A stretch of DNA of 64,000 nucleotides from Georgenia subflava. Lineage in GTDB: Bacteria; Actinomycetota; Actinomycetes; Actinomycetales; Actinomycetaceae. The notes under the pieces were generated by a model that was given only the letters and a program-made list of their open reading frames with translations, was not told where the DNA came from and did no database searches. Position 1 is the stretch's first letter, and the number at the start of each line of letters is the position of its first letter. The translations under genes and the position numbers were made by a program. This document shows, piece by piece, positions 1 through 12,747 of this stretch. Location of the stretch: assembly GCF_009193155.1 (NCBI RefSeq), contig NZ_VUKD01000001.1:1054001-1118000 (forward strand), read 5' to 3'.

Positions 1-1141
1 CTTCTTGTAGGTCTTCGACGAAGTACTCGGGCACCTCCAGCGATGGGAAATGCCCGCCGGTGTCGGGCGACCTCCATCGGACGATCTGCCGGTACCGCTC
101 CTGTGCCCACACCCGAGGCCACCTCTCGATGTCCCGGGGATAGATGCTTACCGCTGACGGGACGTCGACCCGGAGGTCGGCATCGAGCGAGTCGTGGCTT
201 TCGTAGTAGATCCGGGCGGACGATGCGCCGGACCGCGTCAGCCAGTACAGGGTGACGTTGTCAAGGACTCTGTCTCTGGAGATCTTCTCGAACGGGCTGT
301 CCTCGGTATCGGTCCACTCAGCGAACTTGTCCAGGATCCAGGCAAGGAGCCCGACTGGGGAGTCGACGAGCGAGTAGCCGATGGTCTGCGGTTGGGTCGC
401 CTGCAGCTTCGCGTACGCCGCGTGGTGGCTCCAGAAGTCACGGGACTCCTCGATCGATCTGAGCTCGGCCGCCGTCAGCCCGGCGGTGGTCAGCCCGGGC
501 GGTGGCTGCGCGACCGTTGTGTGGATACCGATGACGTGCTCCGGGAACCTGCCGCCGAGGATCGTCGTGATCACGCCTCCCCAGTCACCACCGTGGGCCA
601 CGAACCTGCTGTAGCCGAGCCTTCGCATCAGCTCCACCCATGTGGCAGCGATCTTTTCGATTCCCCACCCGGTCGTGACCGGCTTGTCGCTGTAACCAAA
701 GCCTGGCAACGACGGGACGACGACGTGGAACGCCGGAACGTCTGCCCCTTTCGGATCTGCCAGCTCCTCGACGACGTCGACGAACTCGGCGATGCTGCCT
801 GGCCAGCCATGCGACAAGATCAGGGGAGTTGCATCTGCGCGCGCGGATCGGCGGTGCAGGAAGTGGATTCCCAGGTCGTCGATGGTCGTGCGGAACTGAC
901 CGATCTCGTTGAGGCGCGTTTCGAACGACCGCCAGTCGTACCCGGTGCGCCAGTAGTTCACGACGTCTACGAGTTCGGCAAGGGGAACGCCCTGTTCCCA
1001 TCGGTGAGGGTCGGGCGCGGGGTTCGACACCGTCTCGGCTTCCGGCAGCCGCGCTGCGGCCAGCCGTGCGCACAGGTCGTCGAGGTCAGTGTCGGCCGCG
1101 TGGGCCTCGAACGGCTCCACACCGCTGGCTCGGTGGTTCAT
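1..1141 (-). CDS. Epoxide hydrolase, EHN/microsomal type (C-terminus cut by window edge)
   Basis: Reading the minus strand from an ATG at 1141 gives an uninterrupted frame of 380 codons that runs off the left edge. The protein has the epoxide-hydrolase N-terminal domain followed by an alpha/beta-hydrolase core. The oxyanion motif HGWPGS lies at residues 111-116, the nucleophile elbow GGDWGG has Asp186, and the catalytic His is His364 in GGHFPSLEVPE. In this family Asp forms a covalent ester with the epoxide and the charged His activates water. Family members are usually about 380-400 residues, so only the last few residues are probably missing. GGAGGG lies about 8 nt before the ATG and supports this start. 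It is a cytosolic detoxification or secondary-metabolism enzyme; the substrate cannot be told. It stands alone and points away from the MNT gene. Confidence 0.9.
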   Translation of the reverse strand, partial: MNHRASGVEPFEAHAADTDLDDLCARLAAARLPEAETVSNPAPDPHRWEQGVPLAELVDVVNYWRTGYDWRSFETRLNEIGQFRTTIDDLGIHFLHRRSARADATPLILSHGWPGSIAEFVDVVEELADPKGADVPAFHVVVPSLPGFGYSDKPVTTGWGIEKIAATWVELMRRLGYSRFVAHGGDWGGVITTILGGRFPEHVIGIHTTVAQPPPGLTTAGLTAAELRSIEESRDFWSHHAAYAKLQATQPQTIGYSLVDSPVGLLAWILDKFAEWTDTEDSPFEKISRDRVLDNVTLYWLTRSGASSARIYYESHDSLDADLRVDVPSAVSIYPRDIERWPRVWAQERYRQIVRWRSPDTGGHFPSLEVPEYFVEDLQE

Positions 1142-1348
1142 GAGATGTTCCCTCCGGGTGAGCTGAGGTAGTGACCACGCCACGATCAAGAGTGGCCGCA
1201 GCGTCGGTGGCGCACCAGTGTGTGGGCAGGCGCGTCGACGAGCCACCCGCGTCGTGTTCGCGTCAAGGTTCCAACCGCTAGGGATCCGCTGACACGGCCC
1301 CTGCCATCAGTCCAGGCCAGGGTCGCCGCCCTTCGTTAGGCTGGATAC
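1142..1348. promoter_or_regulatory. Divergent intergenic region with a leaderless-type promoter for the MNT gene
   Basis: This short gap separates the divergent epoxide hydrolase and MNT genes. TAGGCT at 1337-1342 fits the actinobacterial -10 pattern TANNNT and sits 6 nt before the ATG at 1349. No ribosome binding site is present, so transcription probably starts at or next to the start codon. No convincing -35 hexamer is visible. Confidence 0.45.
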
Positions 1349-1666
1349 ATGGCCGTGACCGGGGACTCGCGCAATCTGCGCGAAAGCATCGCGGCACACC
1401 GCGACGAGCTGGACGGCGTGCTGCGCCGCTACCGCGCCCGCAACCCACGACTGTTCGGCTCGGTCGCGCGCGGAGAAGCGACCGCCGCGAGCGACATCGA
1501 CATCCTCGTCGACCTGGAGCCCGACGGCGGCAACGAGCTCCTGCGCATCGCCGGCCTAGGCGAGGAGTTCAGCCAGGTGCTCGGCACCCGCGTCGACGTC
1601 GTCACGCCGTCGCTCCTGCGAACGCGAGTCTCGGAGACGGCCCTGGCCGATGCGGTCGCACTGTGA
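1349..1666 (+). CDS. MNT-type minimal nucleotidyltransferase (antitoxin-like)
   Basis: This 105-residue protein carries the nucleotidyltransferase signature: GSVARGEA (about residues 36-43) followed by SDIDILVDLE (about 48-57) with the paired metal-binding Asp residues. The length fits stand-alone MNT proteins, which act as antitoxins to HEPN partners, in studied systems by adding AMP to the HEPN toxin. The usual HEPN gene directly downstream is present only as a broken remnant (1667-1762), so this may be an orphan antitoxin. The start is ATG with no Shine-Dalgarno sequence but a -10-like TAGGCT just upstream. Identification of the fold is firm; the current role is inference. Confidence 0.85.
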   Translation: MAVTGDSRNLRESIAAHRDELDGVLRRYRARNPRLFGSVARGEATAASDIDILVDLEPDGGNELLRIAGLGEEFSQVLGTRVDVVTPSLLRTRVSETALADAVAL

Positions 1667-1762
1667 CGCGACCCGCGGAGGAGCCGCATCACCGACATCC
1701 TGGAACGACTCGCCGCAGTGCTTGAGTCCCGGCCACCGGCAGACGCCGGGGATCCGGTATGA
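1667..1762 (+). pseudogene. Remnant of a HEPN (DUF86-type) toxin gene
   Basis: Directly after the MNT stop, the same frame reads RSRITDILERLAAVLESRPP and stops at 1760-1762. RITDILERL resembles the N-terminus of DUF86/HEPN proteins, which normally follow MNT genes. Only about 30 codons remain. A GTG overlapping the MNT stop is in a different frame, so the remnant has no proper start in its own frame. No catalytic RX4-6H motif is present. It is most simply a decayed toxin. The similarity is short, so confidence is moderate. Confidence 0.45.
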
Positions 1763-1783
1763 GTAGCCGAGCGGCCCATGCCG

Positions 1784-1859
1784 TGGTGGAGCCAGCGGGA
1801 CTCGAACCCGCAACCCCCTGCTTGCAAAGCAGGTGCGCTACCAATTGCGCCATGGCCCC
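1784..1859 (-). tRNA. tRNA-Ala (anticodon TGC)
   Basis: The reverse complement folds as a full cloverleaf. GGGGCCA pairs with TGGCTCC in the acceptor stem (one G-T pair), the anticodon loop within CTGCTTTGCAAGCAG reads TGC, and the T-arm contains GGTTCGAGTCC. The 3' CCA is encoded at 1784-1786. It is the last gene of the gyrA-DUF3566-tRNA-Ile-DLW39-tRNA-Ala cluster and borders the accessory genes at the left edge. Confidence 0.97.
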
Positions 1860-1891
1860 CTGCCCCGAGGGGCTGGGTGCATCGTATTCGA

Positions 1892-2026
1892 TCAGCGAGG
1901 GGGCTCCTCGCCGAAGCTGTCGGTAACCTCGGCCCACAGGTCCCGCTCCTCACGGTCCTGGCGCACCTTGATCCAAGCGGCGTACCCACCGATCGCGGCG
2001 GCGGCCATCAGCAGTGCCTTCTTCAT
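1892..2026 (-). CDS. DLW-39 family microprotein
   Basis: This 44-residue ORF lies between tRNA-Ile and tRNA-Ala on the same strand. It starts MKKALLMAAAAIGGYAAW, a single short hydrophobic segment, followed by a charged stretch with the conserved ERDLWAEVTD motif near the C-terminus. AGGAGG (in CCAGGAGGACCGCG) lies about 6 nt before the ATG. Location between these tRNAs, size and the DLW signature match the small actinobacterial DLW-39 family. The function is unknown; it is probably a membrane-anchored peptide. Confidence 0.88.
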   Translation of the reverse strand: MKKALLMAAAAIGGYAAWIKVRQDREERDLWAEVTDSFGEEPPR

Positions 2027-2076
2027 CGCGGTCCTCCTGGAACGTGCCCCTCGGGGCCCGCAGGGGCGGTACGGGG

Positions 2077-2150
2077 TGGGCCTAGCTGGACTCGAACCAG
2101 CGACCTCTTCCTTATCAGGGAAGCGCTCTAACCGACTGAGCTATAGGCCC
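2077..2150 (-). tRNA. tRNA-Ile (anticodon GAT)
   Basis: The reverse complement starts GGGCCTATAGCTCAGTCGG, has the anticodon stem-loop CTTCCCTGATAAGGAAG with anticodon GAT, and ends in a T-arm GGTTCGAGTCC and acceptor TAGGCCCA. CCA is not encoded (ACCC follows the acceptor), so the CCA-adding enzyme encoded at 35456-36916 would be needed. Confidence 0.97.
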
Positions 2151-2267
2151 GCGCACCCCGACGATCCGAAGATCAGCGGGGAGCGTGCGCTGTGCGCGCC
2201 GAGCAAGATTACCCCAGAGCCGGGGGTCGTCCCAAACCGGTGCACCCCGGGGTGACCAGACTCACGG

Positions 2268-2879
2268 TCAGTCGTCCGTCAGGGTGAGGTGCAGGCCTCC
2301 GACCAGCGCAGCGATGATGTTGTACAGGAACGAGCCGATCGTGCCGAGCGCCGTGAGCAGCAGGATGTCGACGACGCCGACGATGGTCGCGAAGGACATC
2401 ACCCGGTCGAACTCGAGGTAGTCCATGAGCTGAAGGAAGTTCTCCGAGCCGATGGAGACGAGCAGCTCCTCGATGTCGGCGAACACGTGCATCGAGTCGA
2501 GCACGAACCAGACCACCGCGGTGGCGATCACGATCATGATCCCGAGCGCCACGGAGAGCAGGAACGACAGCTTCATCGCCGACCACGGGTCGATCCGCGA
2601 GATGGACAGCCGGACCCGGCGCGGACCGCCGGCCACCCGCTGCGTCGACGCCGGCCGGGGCTCGTCACCGGACGGTCGGGCCTGCTCCGGCGGCGGGGCG
2701 GGGGCCGGCGCGGCCGAGGAGGCCGACGGCGCCGTGCCGGCGGGCCGGCCGGCACCGCCGTCGCCCTGGAGGCGGTCGGCGAGGCTGCGCCTCAGCGTGG
2801 TGGTGCGGGAGGTGTCGTCCGGGCCGGGAGGAGGGGGCGGCGGGGTGTCGCCACCCGTGCCGGGCGTCGTCGTGCTCAT
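2268..2879 (-). CDS. DUF3566 membrane protein
   Basis: This 203-residue protein has a disordered Pro/Gly/Ala-rich N-terminal half (about 1-90). [20 protein letters not shown] follows, then two hydrophobic segments (about 110-130 and 160-190). The RVRLSRIDPWSxMK motif is diagnostic of DUF3566, a family found directly after gyrA in many actinobacteria. Its ATG overlaps the gyrA stop (ATGA, 2876-2879), so the two are translationally coupled. Function is unknown. The link with gyrase is positional only. Confidence 0.9.
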   Translation of the reverse strand: MSTTTPGTGGDTPPPPPPGPDDTSRTTTLRRSLADRLQGDGGAGRPAGTAPSASSAAPAPAPPPEQARPSGDEPRPASTQRVAGGPRRVRLSISRIDPWSAMKLSFLLSVALGIMIVIATAVVWFVLDSMHVFADIEELLVSIGSENFLQLMDYLEFDRVMSFATIVGVVDILLLTALGTIGSFLYNIIAALVGGLHLTLTDD

Positions 2880-5575
2880 GCGTCTCCTCCGTCAGGGCCG
2901 TCCGCGGTGGCCGCGCCGTCAGGGGACGACGCTACCGCGTCGGCACCCTCGGACGCCGTCCCGGCGGCCTCGGCCGCGTCAGCAGCCTCCTCGGGCGAGG
3001 CGGCCGTGCCGTCCGGGGTCGGTGCGGTGCCGAGCTCCTCGGCGACCTGACGGTCGGCGTTGCGGGCGACGGCGATGATCCGGTCGCCCTTGTCCGGCCG
3101 GGCGAAGGTCACACCCTGGGTGTTGCGCCCGGTGAGCGAGACCTCGTCGACGGCGGAGCGCACGATCTTGCCGCCCTGCATGATGACGAGCACCTCGTCG
3201 TCTGGTGCGGTCAGCAGCGCGCCGACGAGGTCGCCGCGGTCCTCGACGAGGTTGGCGACCTTGATGCCGAGCCCGCCGCGCCCCTGGACGCGGTACTGGT
3301 TCACGGCCGTCCGCTTCGCGAAGCCGCCCTCGGTGACGACGAAGAGGGCCGCGTCCTCGTACCAGTCCCGGACGACGTCCATGGCGAGCAGCTCGTCGTC
3401 GCCGCGGAACTTCATGCCGGTCACGCCGGAGGTGGCGCGGCCCATGGGGCGCAGCGCCTCGTCTGTCGCCGTGAACCGGATCGACTGCCCCTTGCGGGAG
3501 ACCAGCAGCAGGTCGTCCTCTGCGTCGACCAGGCGGGCCGCCACCACCCGGTCGGGGTTGCCCTCCTCGTCCTCGCGCAGGTTGATGCCGATGACACCGC
3601 CCGTGCGGTTGGTGTTGTACTCCGACAGCCGGGTCTTCTTGACGAGCCCGCGCTGCGTGGCGAGCACGAGGTACTCGTTCTGCTCGTAGTCGCGAAGCGA
3701 GATGACCTGCGCGATGCTCTCGCCCGGCTGGAACGCCAGCAGGTTCGCCACGTGCTGCCCCTTGGCGTCCCGACCGCCCTCGGGCAGCTCGTAGGCCTTC
3801 GCGCGGTACACCCGGCCGAGGTTGGTGAAGAACAGCAGCCAGTGGTGGGTGGTGGTGACGCCGAAGTGCTCGACGATGTCGTCCTCGCGCAGCTGGGCGC
3901 CGCGCACGCCCTTGCCGCCACGCCGCTGGGAGCGGTAGTTGTCCGTGCGGGTGCGCTTGGCGTAGCCGCCGCGGGTGATCGTGACGACCACGTCCTCCTC
4001 GGGAATGAGGTCCTCGATGGACATCTCGCCGTCGAAGGGGACGATCGTGGTGCGCCGCTCGTCGCCGTACTTGTCGACGATCGTGGTCAGCTCCTCGCCG
4101 ACGATCTCGCGCTGACGCTGCGGGGACGCGAGGATCGCCTTGAAGTTCTTGATCTTCGCCTCCTCCTCGGCGTGCTGATCCATGATCTTCTGGCGCTCGA
4201 GCGCGGCGAGGCGGCGCAGCTGCATCGTGAGGATCGCCTCGGCCTGGACCTCGTCGATCTCCAGGAGCTCCATCAGGCCGGTGCGGGCCTCCTCCACGGT
4301 GGGCGAGCGGCGGATGAGGGCGATGACCTCGTCCAGCGCGTCCAGCGCCTTGAGGAGCGCGCGCAGGATGTGGATGCGCTCCTCGGCCTTGCGGAGCAGG
4401 AACCGGGTCCGGCGGACGATGACGTCGACCTGGTGGTTGACCCAGTGGCGCACGAACCCGTCGAGGCTGAGGGTGCGCGGCACCCCGTCGACCAGGGCGA
4501 CCATGTTCGCCGGGAAGTTGTCCTGCAGCTGGGTGTGCTTGTACAGGTTGTTGAGCACGACCTTGGCGACGGCGTCGCGCTTGAGCACGATGACCAGCCG
4601 CTGGCCGGCGCGGCCGGAGGACTCGTCGCGGATGTCCGCGATGCCGGTGATCCGGCCGTCCTTGACGCCGTCGACGATCTTCTGCGACAGCCGGTCGGGG
4701 TTGACCTGGTAGGGCAGCTCGGTGACCACCAGGCACTGGCGGCCCTGGAGCTCCTCGACCGTCACCACGGCGCGCTGGGTGATGGACCCGCGGCCCGTGC
4801 GGTACATGTCCTCGATGCCCCTGCGGCCGAGGATCTGCGCGGCGGTGGGGAAGTCGGGTCCCTTGATCCGCAGCATGAGCTCGCCGAGAAGCTCCTCCTT
4901 GGTGGCTTCTGGGTTCTCGAGGAACCACCGGACGCCGTCGGCGACCTCGCGCAGGTTGTGCGGCGGGATGCGGGTGGCCATGCCGACGGCGATGCCCTCG
5001 GAGCCGTTGACCAGCAGGTTCGGGAACCGCGAGGGCAGGACGACGGGCTCCTGGTTGCGCCCGTCGTAGTTGTCCTGGAAGTCGACGGTCTCGGCGTCGA
5101 TGTCGCGGACCATCTCCAGGGCGAGCGGCGCCATCTTGCACTCGGTGTACCGCGGGGCCGCCGCCCCGAGGTCGCCGGCCGAGCCGAAGTTCCCCTGGCC
5201 GGCCACGAGCGGGTAGCGCATCGACCACGGCTGGACGAGGCGCACCAGCGCGTCGTAGATGGAGGTGTCACCGTGCGGGTGGTACTGCCCCATCACCTCG
5301 CCGACGACGCGCGAGCACTTGGAGAACGAGGAGTCGGGCCGGTAACCGCCGTCGTACATCGCGTAGAGCACACGCCGGTGCACCGGCTTGAGTCCGTCGC
5401 GCACGTCCGGCAGGGCCCGTCCGACGATGACGCTCATCGCGTAGTCGAGGTAGGACCGCTGCATCTCGAGCTGCAGGTCCACCTGCTCGATGTGGTCGCG
5501 CACGGCGACCGCGATCTCCTCGCCGACGCCGTCGGTGCCCTCGGTGGTGCCCTGGTCCTCGGGTGGCTGGGTCAC
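2876..5575 (-). CDS. gyrA: DNA gyrase subunit A
   Basis: The protein has 899 residues. It carries the winged-helix breakage-reunion domain with catalytic Tyr143 in [10 protein letters not shown], which forms the phosphotyrosyl link to DNA. The quinolone-resistance region [10 protein letters not shown] is at 99-108; residues corresponding to E. coli Ser83/Ala84 are Thr103/Ser104, and the Asp87 equivalent is Asp108. The GyrA box QRRGGKG at 550-556 starts the C-terminal beta-pinwheel that wraps DNA for negative supercoiling. The last 45 or so residues are acidic and Ala-rich, probably disordered. It lies 72 nt after gyrB and overlaps DUF3566, consistent with one operon. Start ATG at 5575 gives the usual acidic leader. 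Confidence 0.98.
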   Translation of the reverse strand: MTQPPEDQGTTEGTDGVGEEIAVAVRDHIEQVDLQLEMQRSYLDYAMSVIVGRALPDVRDGLKPVHRRVLYAMYDGGYRPDSSFSKCSRVVGEVMGQYHPHGDTSIYDALVRLVQPWSMRYPLVAGQGNFGSAGDLGAAAPRYTECKMAPLALEMVRDIDAETVDFQDNYDGRNQEPVVLPSRFPNLLVNGSEGIAVGMATRIPPHNLREVADGVRWFLENPEATKEELLGELMLRIKGPDFPTAAQILGRRGIEDMYRTGRGSITQRAVVTVEELQGRQCLVVTELPYQVNPDRLSQKIVDGVKDGRITGIADIRDESSGRAGQRLVIVLKRDAVAKVVLNNLYKHTQLQDNFPANMVALVDGVPRTLSLDGFVRHWVNHQVDVIVRRTRFLLRKAEERIHILRALLKALDALDEVIALIRRSPTVEEARTGLMELLEIDEVQAEAILTMQLRRLAALERQKIMDQHAEEEAKIKNFKAILASPQRQREIVGEELTTIVDKYGDERRTTIVPFDGEMSIEDLIPEEDVVVTITRGGYAKRTRTDNYRSQRRGGKGVRGAQLREDDIVEHFGVTTTHHWLLFFTNLGRVYRAKAYELPEGGRDAKGQHVANLLAFQPGESIAQVISLRDYEQNEYLVLATQRGLVKKTRLSEYNTNRTGGVIGINLREDEEGNPDRVVAARLVDAEDDLLLVSRKGQSIRFTATDEALRPMGRATSGVTGMKFRGDDELLAMDVVRDWYEDAALFVVTEGGFAKRTAVNQYRVQGRGGLGIKVANLVEDRGDLVGALLTAPDDEVLVIMQGGKIVRSAVDEVSLTGRNTQGVTFARPDKGDRIIAVARNADRQVAEELGTAPTPDGTAASPEEAADAAEAAGTASEGADAVASSPDGAATADGPDGGDA

Positions 5576-5647
5576 GTTCGTCCTTCTCGTCTCAAGCTCC
5601 GGGGCGACGGCGGACGCCGGTCACCCCCCTGTCGGGTGCGCTGGGTG

Positions 5648-7759
<2,112 letters not shown>

Positions 7760-7877
7760 GGTCGCAGGCTCTCCTCGTCTCGCGGGCAGCGCACCGCCGT
7801 CACCTGGTGAGCCGGGTACGGGGGCCGCCGCTTGATCCCCTCAGGCGTCTTGGCGCGCCAGTCGGGTGGGTCGTTCG

Positions 7878-7950
7878 ATTCTACCGTGCCTGAGCCGAAA
7901 ACCACGAATATCCACAGGTGTTTTCCACAGGGTGTCCGTCACTGTGGACG
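7878..7950. promoter_or_regulatory. gyrB promoter region with DnaA-box-like motifs
   Basis: On the minus strand TAGAAT (plus positions 7878-7883) is a good -10 element about 119 nt before the gyrB ATG. Just upstream on the promoter side are ATATCCACA (7908-7916), TTTTCCACA (7921-7929) and an oppositely oriented TGTGGACG near 7943. Each is within one or two bases of TTATCCACA/TTGTCCACA. This suggests DnaA binding at the gyrB promoter. No clear -35 is visible. Confidence 0.5.
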
Positions 7951-7981
7951 CAGCCCTCGGGGCGCGAGTCCCCGGCCGATC

Positions 7982-8641
7982 TCAGCCGTAGGTGTCGCGT
8001 GGCCCGCGACCACGCACCGAACGGTAACCGTGCTTCCACGACGGCCCGCCCGGCCCCAGCACGGTGATCGACGACACCGTTCCCTCGCCGACCTCCTCGG
8101 CCAGACGCCGCTCGAGCTGGGGCAGGAGCAGACGTACCTGGGTCGCCCAGGCGGTCGAGGAGGTGCGGAGCACCAGGGCACCCTCCTCGAACGTCTCGAC
8201 CTGGCAGTGGTCGGCGATCTGGTCGCCCACGACCTCGCGCCACCGCCCGACGACGCCGCCGACGCTCAATGGGACGCGCCACCCGCGCTGGGCGAGCATG
8301 CGCTCGGCGATCCCACCGAGCGACTGCGGGTCCCGGCGGGAGGGGCCGGGACCACTGATGCCGTAGCCGAGGCCGGGACCGGGGCGCCACCGCCGCGTAC
8401 CGGTGGAGTCCTGGTCGCCGTCGTCCGGGCCGCCGTCACCCGGGCCCGCCTGCGCGTCCGTCGCGGCCGCTCCGGCACGCCGTCGCGGGGCGCCGCTGCG
8501 GTAGAGCCCCTTGGCCCGGGCCGCCTCCCGAGCCCGTTCAAGAGCAAGGCGGGCGACGGCGTCGCGGTCCTCGGCCTCGTCGGCGCTCGCGGCGCTGCCG
8601 GGGACGACGCCCTCCGGCACGGCTCCCGGTCGTTCAGGCAC
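7982..8641 (-). CDS. DUF721 (DciA-like) protein
   Basis: This 219-residue protein lies directly downstream of recF and overlaps its end by 8 nt. After a flexible N-terminus it has [19 protein letters not shown] (about 33-50), characteristic of actinobacterial DUF721 proteins. The C-terminal domain (about 115-205) contains [13 protein letters not shown] and [20 protein letters not shown], the DUF721/DciA core. DciA proteins load DnaB helicase in bacteria without DnaC; that role here is inference, helped by the recF-dnaN-dnaA context and the lack of a dnaC gene in view. Confidence 0.85.
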   Translation of the reverse strand: MPERPGAVPEGVVPGSAASADEAEDRDAVARLALERAREAARAKGLYRSGAPRRRAGAAATDAQAGPGDGGPDDGDQDSTGTRRWRPGPGLGYGISGPGPSRRDPQSLGGIAERMLAQRGWRVPLSVGGVVGRWREVVGDQIADHCQVETFEEGALVLRTSSTAWATQVRLLLPQLERRLAEEVGEGTVSSITVLGPGGPSWKHGYRSVRGRGPRDTYG

Positions 8642-9863
8642 GGGTCACCTCCCCGTCGTGGACGTCGAAGCGTGCGCCGGCGAGCGTCTCCGGGACGTCC
8701 TCGGGCACGGCCGCGGTGATGAGCACCTGCTGCGCCCCTGCCACCATGGCCGCCAGCCGCTGCCGGCGTCGGGAGTCGAGCTCGGCGAAGACGTCGTCGA
8801 GGATGAGCACGGGCTCGCCGTCCCTGCCCCAGGGCGAGCCGTCGTCCTCGCGCAGCACCTCGTAGGAGGCGAGCCGCAGCGCGAGGGCGTAGGACCAGGA
8901 CTCGCCGTGGCTGGCGAAGCCCTTCGCCGGGAAGGTGCCGAGGCTGAGCACCAGGTCGTCACGGTGCGGACCGACGAGGCAGACACCCCGCTCGATCTCC
9001 TTCTCCCGCAGCCGACCCATCGCCGCGACCAGCCGTTCCTGCACGGCCGCGGTGTCGAGCAGCGCGGTCTCCCGGGCCTCGACCCCCTCCCGTGCGGCCG
9101 CCCCGGCGGCGCCCTCGTCGGCGAGCTGTTCCGCCGTCGGGTCCGGGACGGAGTCGCTGACGTCGATGTTGGCGCGGTAGTCGATGCGGGCCGCGCCCTG
9201 CCCGGCGCTGACCTGCTCGTAGGCGTCGGCCACGTGCGGGCGGAGGCGGCGCACGAGCTGCGTGCGCGCCGTGACCAGCTGGGCGCCGGCCGCCGCCAGC
9301 TGCCCGTCCCACACGTCCAGGGTGCTCAGGTCGGGCCGACCCCCGCGACGCCGGACGGCGCCGGCGGACTTCAGCAGTGCGCCGCGCTGGCGCACCACCT
9401 TGTCGTACTCCGCCTTGACGCCGGCCAGACGGGGCGACAGCAGCACCACCAGCTCGTCGAGGAAGCGCCGCCGCTGCGTGGGGTCGCCCTTGACCAGCTC
9501 GAGGTCCTCGGGGGCGAAGAGCACCGAGCGCACCACGCCGAGGACCTCTCGGGTCCGGGTGGGTGCCCGGTTCAGCCGCGCGCGGTTGGCCTTGCCCGCG
9601 ACGATCTCGAGCTCGACCATCGTGGGCCTGTCGCCGTGGACGACCTTGGCGCGCACCACGGCGCCGTCGGTGCCCTGGCGCACGAGCGCGGCGTCGGCCG
9701 CGACCCGGTGGCTCGAGAACGTCGAGAGGTACGCGATCGCCTCCACCAGGTTGGTCTTGCCCTGGCCGTTCTGGCCGACGAACGCGCTAACGCCCGGCTC
9801 GAGGCCGAGGACGAGCTCGCGGTAGGAGCGGAAGTCGTTGAGGGCGAGGTCCGAGACGTACAT
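8634..9863 (-). CDS. recF: DNA replication and repair protein RecF
   Basis: The protein has 409 residues, starting [14 protein letters not shown]. It is an SMC-like ATPase: Walker A GQNGQGKT at 30-37 and Walker [12 protein letters not shown] with Asp356-Asp357. RecF loads RecA at single-strand gaps together with RecO and RecR. The ATG at 9863 was chosen because AAGGAGGAGG lies just upstream and conserved sequence begins exactly there; the frame stays open to 10235 without any family similarity. The stop overlaps the DUF721 gene. Confidence 0.96.
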   Translation of the reverse strand: MYVSDLALNDFRSYRELVLGLEPGVSAFVGQNGQGKTNLVEAIAYLSTFSSHRVAADAALVRQGTDGAVVRAKVVHGDRPTMVELEIVAGKANRARLNRAPTRTREVLGVVRSVLFAPEDLELVKGDPTQRRRFLDELVVLLSPRLAGVKAEYDKVVRQRGALLKSAGAVRRRGGRPDLSTLDVWDGQLAAAGAQLVTARTQLVRRLRPHVADAYEQVSAGQGAARIDYRANIDVSDSVPDPTAEQLADEGAAGAAAREGVEARETALLDTAAVQERLVAAMGRLREKEIERGVCLVGPHRDDLVLSLGTFPAKGFASHGESWSYALALRLASYEVLREDDGSPWGRDGEPVLILDDVFAELDSRRRQRLAAMVAGAQQVLITAAVPEDVPETLAGARFDVHDGEVTRA

Positions 9864-9961
9864 CCTCGCCCTCCTCCTTCCTCCGTCCGTCTGCCCTGCT
9901 CGCCTCCGCCGGTCCTCCTCGCCGCCGGTCCCGGCCGGGGCGTCGCCCGGCCGGCCGCGTC

Positions 9962-10873
<912 letters not shown>

Positions 10874-10982
10874 CTCAGCTCTCCCTCCGGGACCGATGCC
10901 CCGTCCGTCTGTGCCGGTCGGGTGACCGGCGCGGCTGCCCTGGTGGAGTCCGGGGCGTCCGGCCAGTCTCCCGCGCCGGGGG

Positions 10983-12113
10983 TCAGCCGGCGAACCGGAT
11001 GGGCATGAGCAGGTAGCGGAACTCCGGCTGGTCGTCGCCCTCGAGCTCGGCCTGGCCGGTCATGACCGCCGGCTTGCTCGGGTGCGTGAACGACATCCGC
11101 ACGTAGGGCGTCGTCAGTGCCCCCAGACCGTCGAGGAGGTACTGCGGGTTGAACGCGGTGGTGATCTCCTCGCCCGTCAGCGCCGCCTCGAGCGCCTCCG
11201 AGGCCTGGGCGTCGTCGCCCTGCCCGGCCTCGAGGACCACCTGGCCCTCGGAGAAGCTGAGCCGGATCGGGGTGTTGCGCTCGGCGACCAGGCTGACGCG
11301 GCGCGCGGCCTCGACCAGGACCTGGGTGCCGACGACGGCGTGGGTCGTCGTGGTCTCCGGGAAGAGGCGACGGACCGGCGGGTAGTCACCCTCGACGAGG
11401 AGGGAGGTGGTGCGGCGGCCGCCCGCCTCGAAGCCGACGAGCGCCGCAGGACCCTCCGAGGACAGGGCGACGTCCAGCGCGCCGGCGCTCGTCATGGACT
11501 TCGCGACGTCGGAGAGGGTGCGGGCGCGCACGAGGGCGACCTCGGACAGGGACGGGGCGCCCGGGTGCCAGGTGAGCTCGCGCATGGCGAGGCGGTAGCG
11601 GTCGGTCGCGAGGAGCGTGATCTTCTCGCCCTCGATCTCCACCCGCACACCGGTGAGCAGCGGGAGGGTCTCGTCGCGGCTCGCAGCGATGGTCACCTGG
11701 GCGACCGCCTCGGTGAGCACCCCGGCGTCGACGCTGCCGCTGGTCTCCGGCATGGTCGGCAGCGCGGGGTAGTCGTCGACAGGCATCGTGAGGAGCGTGA
11801 AGCGGGAGGCGCCGCAGGTCAGGACCACCTTCGAGCCGTCGACGTCGACGTCGACCGGCTTGGCGGGCAGCGCCTTGCAGATGTCGGCGAGGAGCCGGCC
11901 GGAGACGAGGACGACACCGGGCGAATCCACCTCGGCCGGGACCTCGGAGCGGGCCGAGACCTCGTAGTCGAAGCTGGAGAGGGTCAGGGTGCCGTCGGAG
12001 TCGGCCTCCAGCCGAACCCCGGCGAGCACGGGGACGGGCGGCCGCGTGGGCAGGGAGCGCGCCGTCCAGGTGACAGCCTCGGACAGGACGTCACGTTCGA
12101 CCCTGAACTTCAC
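10983..12113 (-). CDS. dnaN: DNA polymerase III sliding clamp (beta subunit)
   Basis: The protein has 376 residues. It starts (GTG) KFRVERDVLSEAVTWTARSL and ends with FRYLLMPIRF, the typical beta-clamp C-terminus near the hydrophobic partner-binding pocket. Three structurally equivalent clamp domains are expected, and the length fits. GAGAAGG lies 9 nt before the GTG at 12113; the frame extends to an ATG at 12167 but those extra residues do not resemble the family. The gene faces away from the oriC region. Confidence 0.97.
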   Translation of the reverse strand: MKFRVERDVLSEAVTWTARSLPTRPPVPVLAGVRLEADSDGTLTLSSFDYEVSARSEVPAEVDSPGVVLVSGRLLADICKALPAKPVDVDVDGSKVVLTCGASRFTLLTMPVDDYPALPTMPETSGSVDAGVLTEAVAQVTIAASRDETLPLLTGVRVEIEGEKITLLATDRYRLAMRELTWHPGAPSLSEVALVRARTLSDVAKSMTSAGALDVALSSEGPAALVGFEAGGRRTTSLLVEGDYPPVRRLFPETTTTHAVVGTQVLVEAARRVSLVAERNTPIRLSFSEGQVVLEAGQGDDAQASEALEAALTGEEITTAFNPQYLLDGLGALTTPYVRMSFTHPSKPAVMTGQAELEGDDQPEFRYLLMPIRFAG

Positions 12114-12179
12114 GATTGTTGACCTTCTCTCGATGTCTCGCCGGAGGGTGCACGCGGCGCAGGCCAACCCTACGCGAGG

Positions 12180-12541
12180 TGGTCAACGCCTCGGTACCCG
12201 AATGAGGACACCGGTGTCATTTACCCGCCGAACCAGTGCCGGCCCGGTCACGTTGGTTCTCCACATCATTCTCATCCAATAGGTGTCTTCATCGTCATAG
12301 CCCTTGTGGAGACTGTGGAGAACCGGTGTTCCTGCAGGTCAGAATGACAAGAAGGGTGTGTGTGGACCAGTGGCCCAGGCTGTGCGCGGCCGCCGGTGGC
12401 AGTGGATCTGTCATTCGTCCTCAGACGACGTCCACGGATCCACCCCGCCGCGTCCACCGGCACCGACGGAGTTGTCCACGGCTATCCACAGGAATGTGCA
12501 CAGCTGTGCATCTCCATATCGGGTGACCGGCGTCACGGTCA
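12180..12541. other. Probable oriC (dnaA-dnaN intergenic region)
   Basis: The region between dnaN and dnaA holds clustered DnaA-box-like 9-mers. TTGTGGAGA is at 12304-12312, CTGTGGAGA at 12313-12321, TTGTCCACG at 12472-12480, CTATCCACA at 12482-12490 and ATGTGCACA at 12494-12502. GTCCAC/GTGGAC cores occur near 12361, 12427 and 12452. A locally AT-richer stretch at about 12220-12300 could be the unwinding element. In Streptomyces and Mycobacterium oriC lies in this same interval. No gene is credible here. Confidence 0.8.
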
Positions 12542-12573
12542 AGGGGTCAGGCCGTGATTGGCATGAAGTTCTC
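12542..12573 (-). repeat. 32-nt repeat matching the DHFR-like gene fragment at 57 kb
   Basis: These 32 nt match 57070-57101 with a single mismatch. In reverse complement the shared part reads GAGAACTTCATGCCAATCAC and continues into CGGCC. At 57 kb the same bases are the start (MPITAG...) of a truncated DHFR-fold reading frame; here the frame stops after five codons. It is therefore likely a relic of a gene start inserted or recombined next to oriC. Confidence 0.6.
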
Positions 12574-12747
12574 GGTTGGTCCCGAGGCGGGGGCGGCTCC
12601 CGCGGGGCACTGGCGGCTCGACCCCGAGACGGGGGACGAACGCCACCTACGAACGCGACCTACCCGGACCGCCCGACGGCGTCCCGGCGCGGGCGTCGTG
12701 TTCGGCGTCGGCCGGTCAGGCTCCACGGGCGTGCTGATCGGCGGCCG

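Noticed and set aside
194..1171. A 325-codon plus-strand frame at the left edge
   Set aside because: The minus strand encodes a full epoxide hydrolase with all catalytic motifs over the same bases.
1..1783. Genomic island inserted at tRNA-Ala
   Set aside because: The accessory genes abut the tRNA, but no integrase or duplicated tRNA 3' end is visible within the window.
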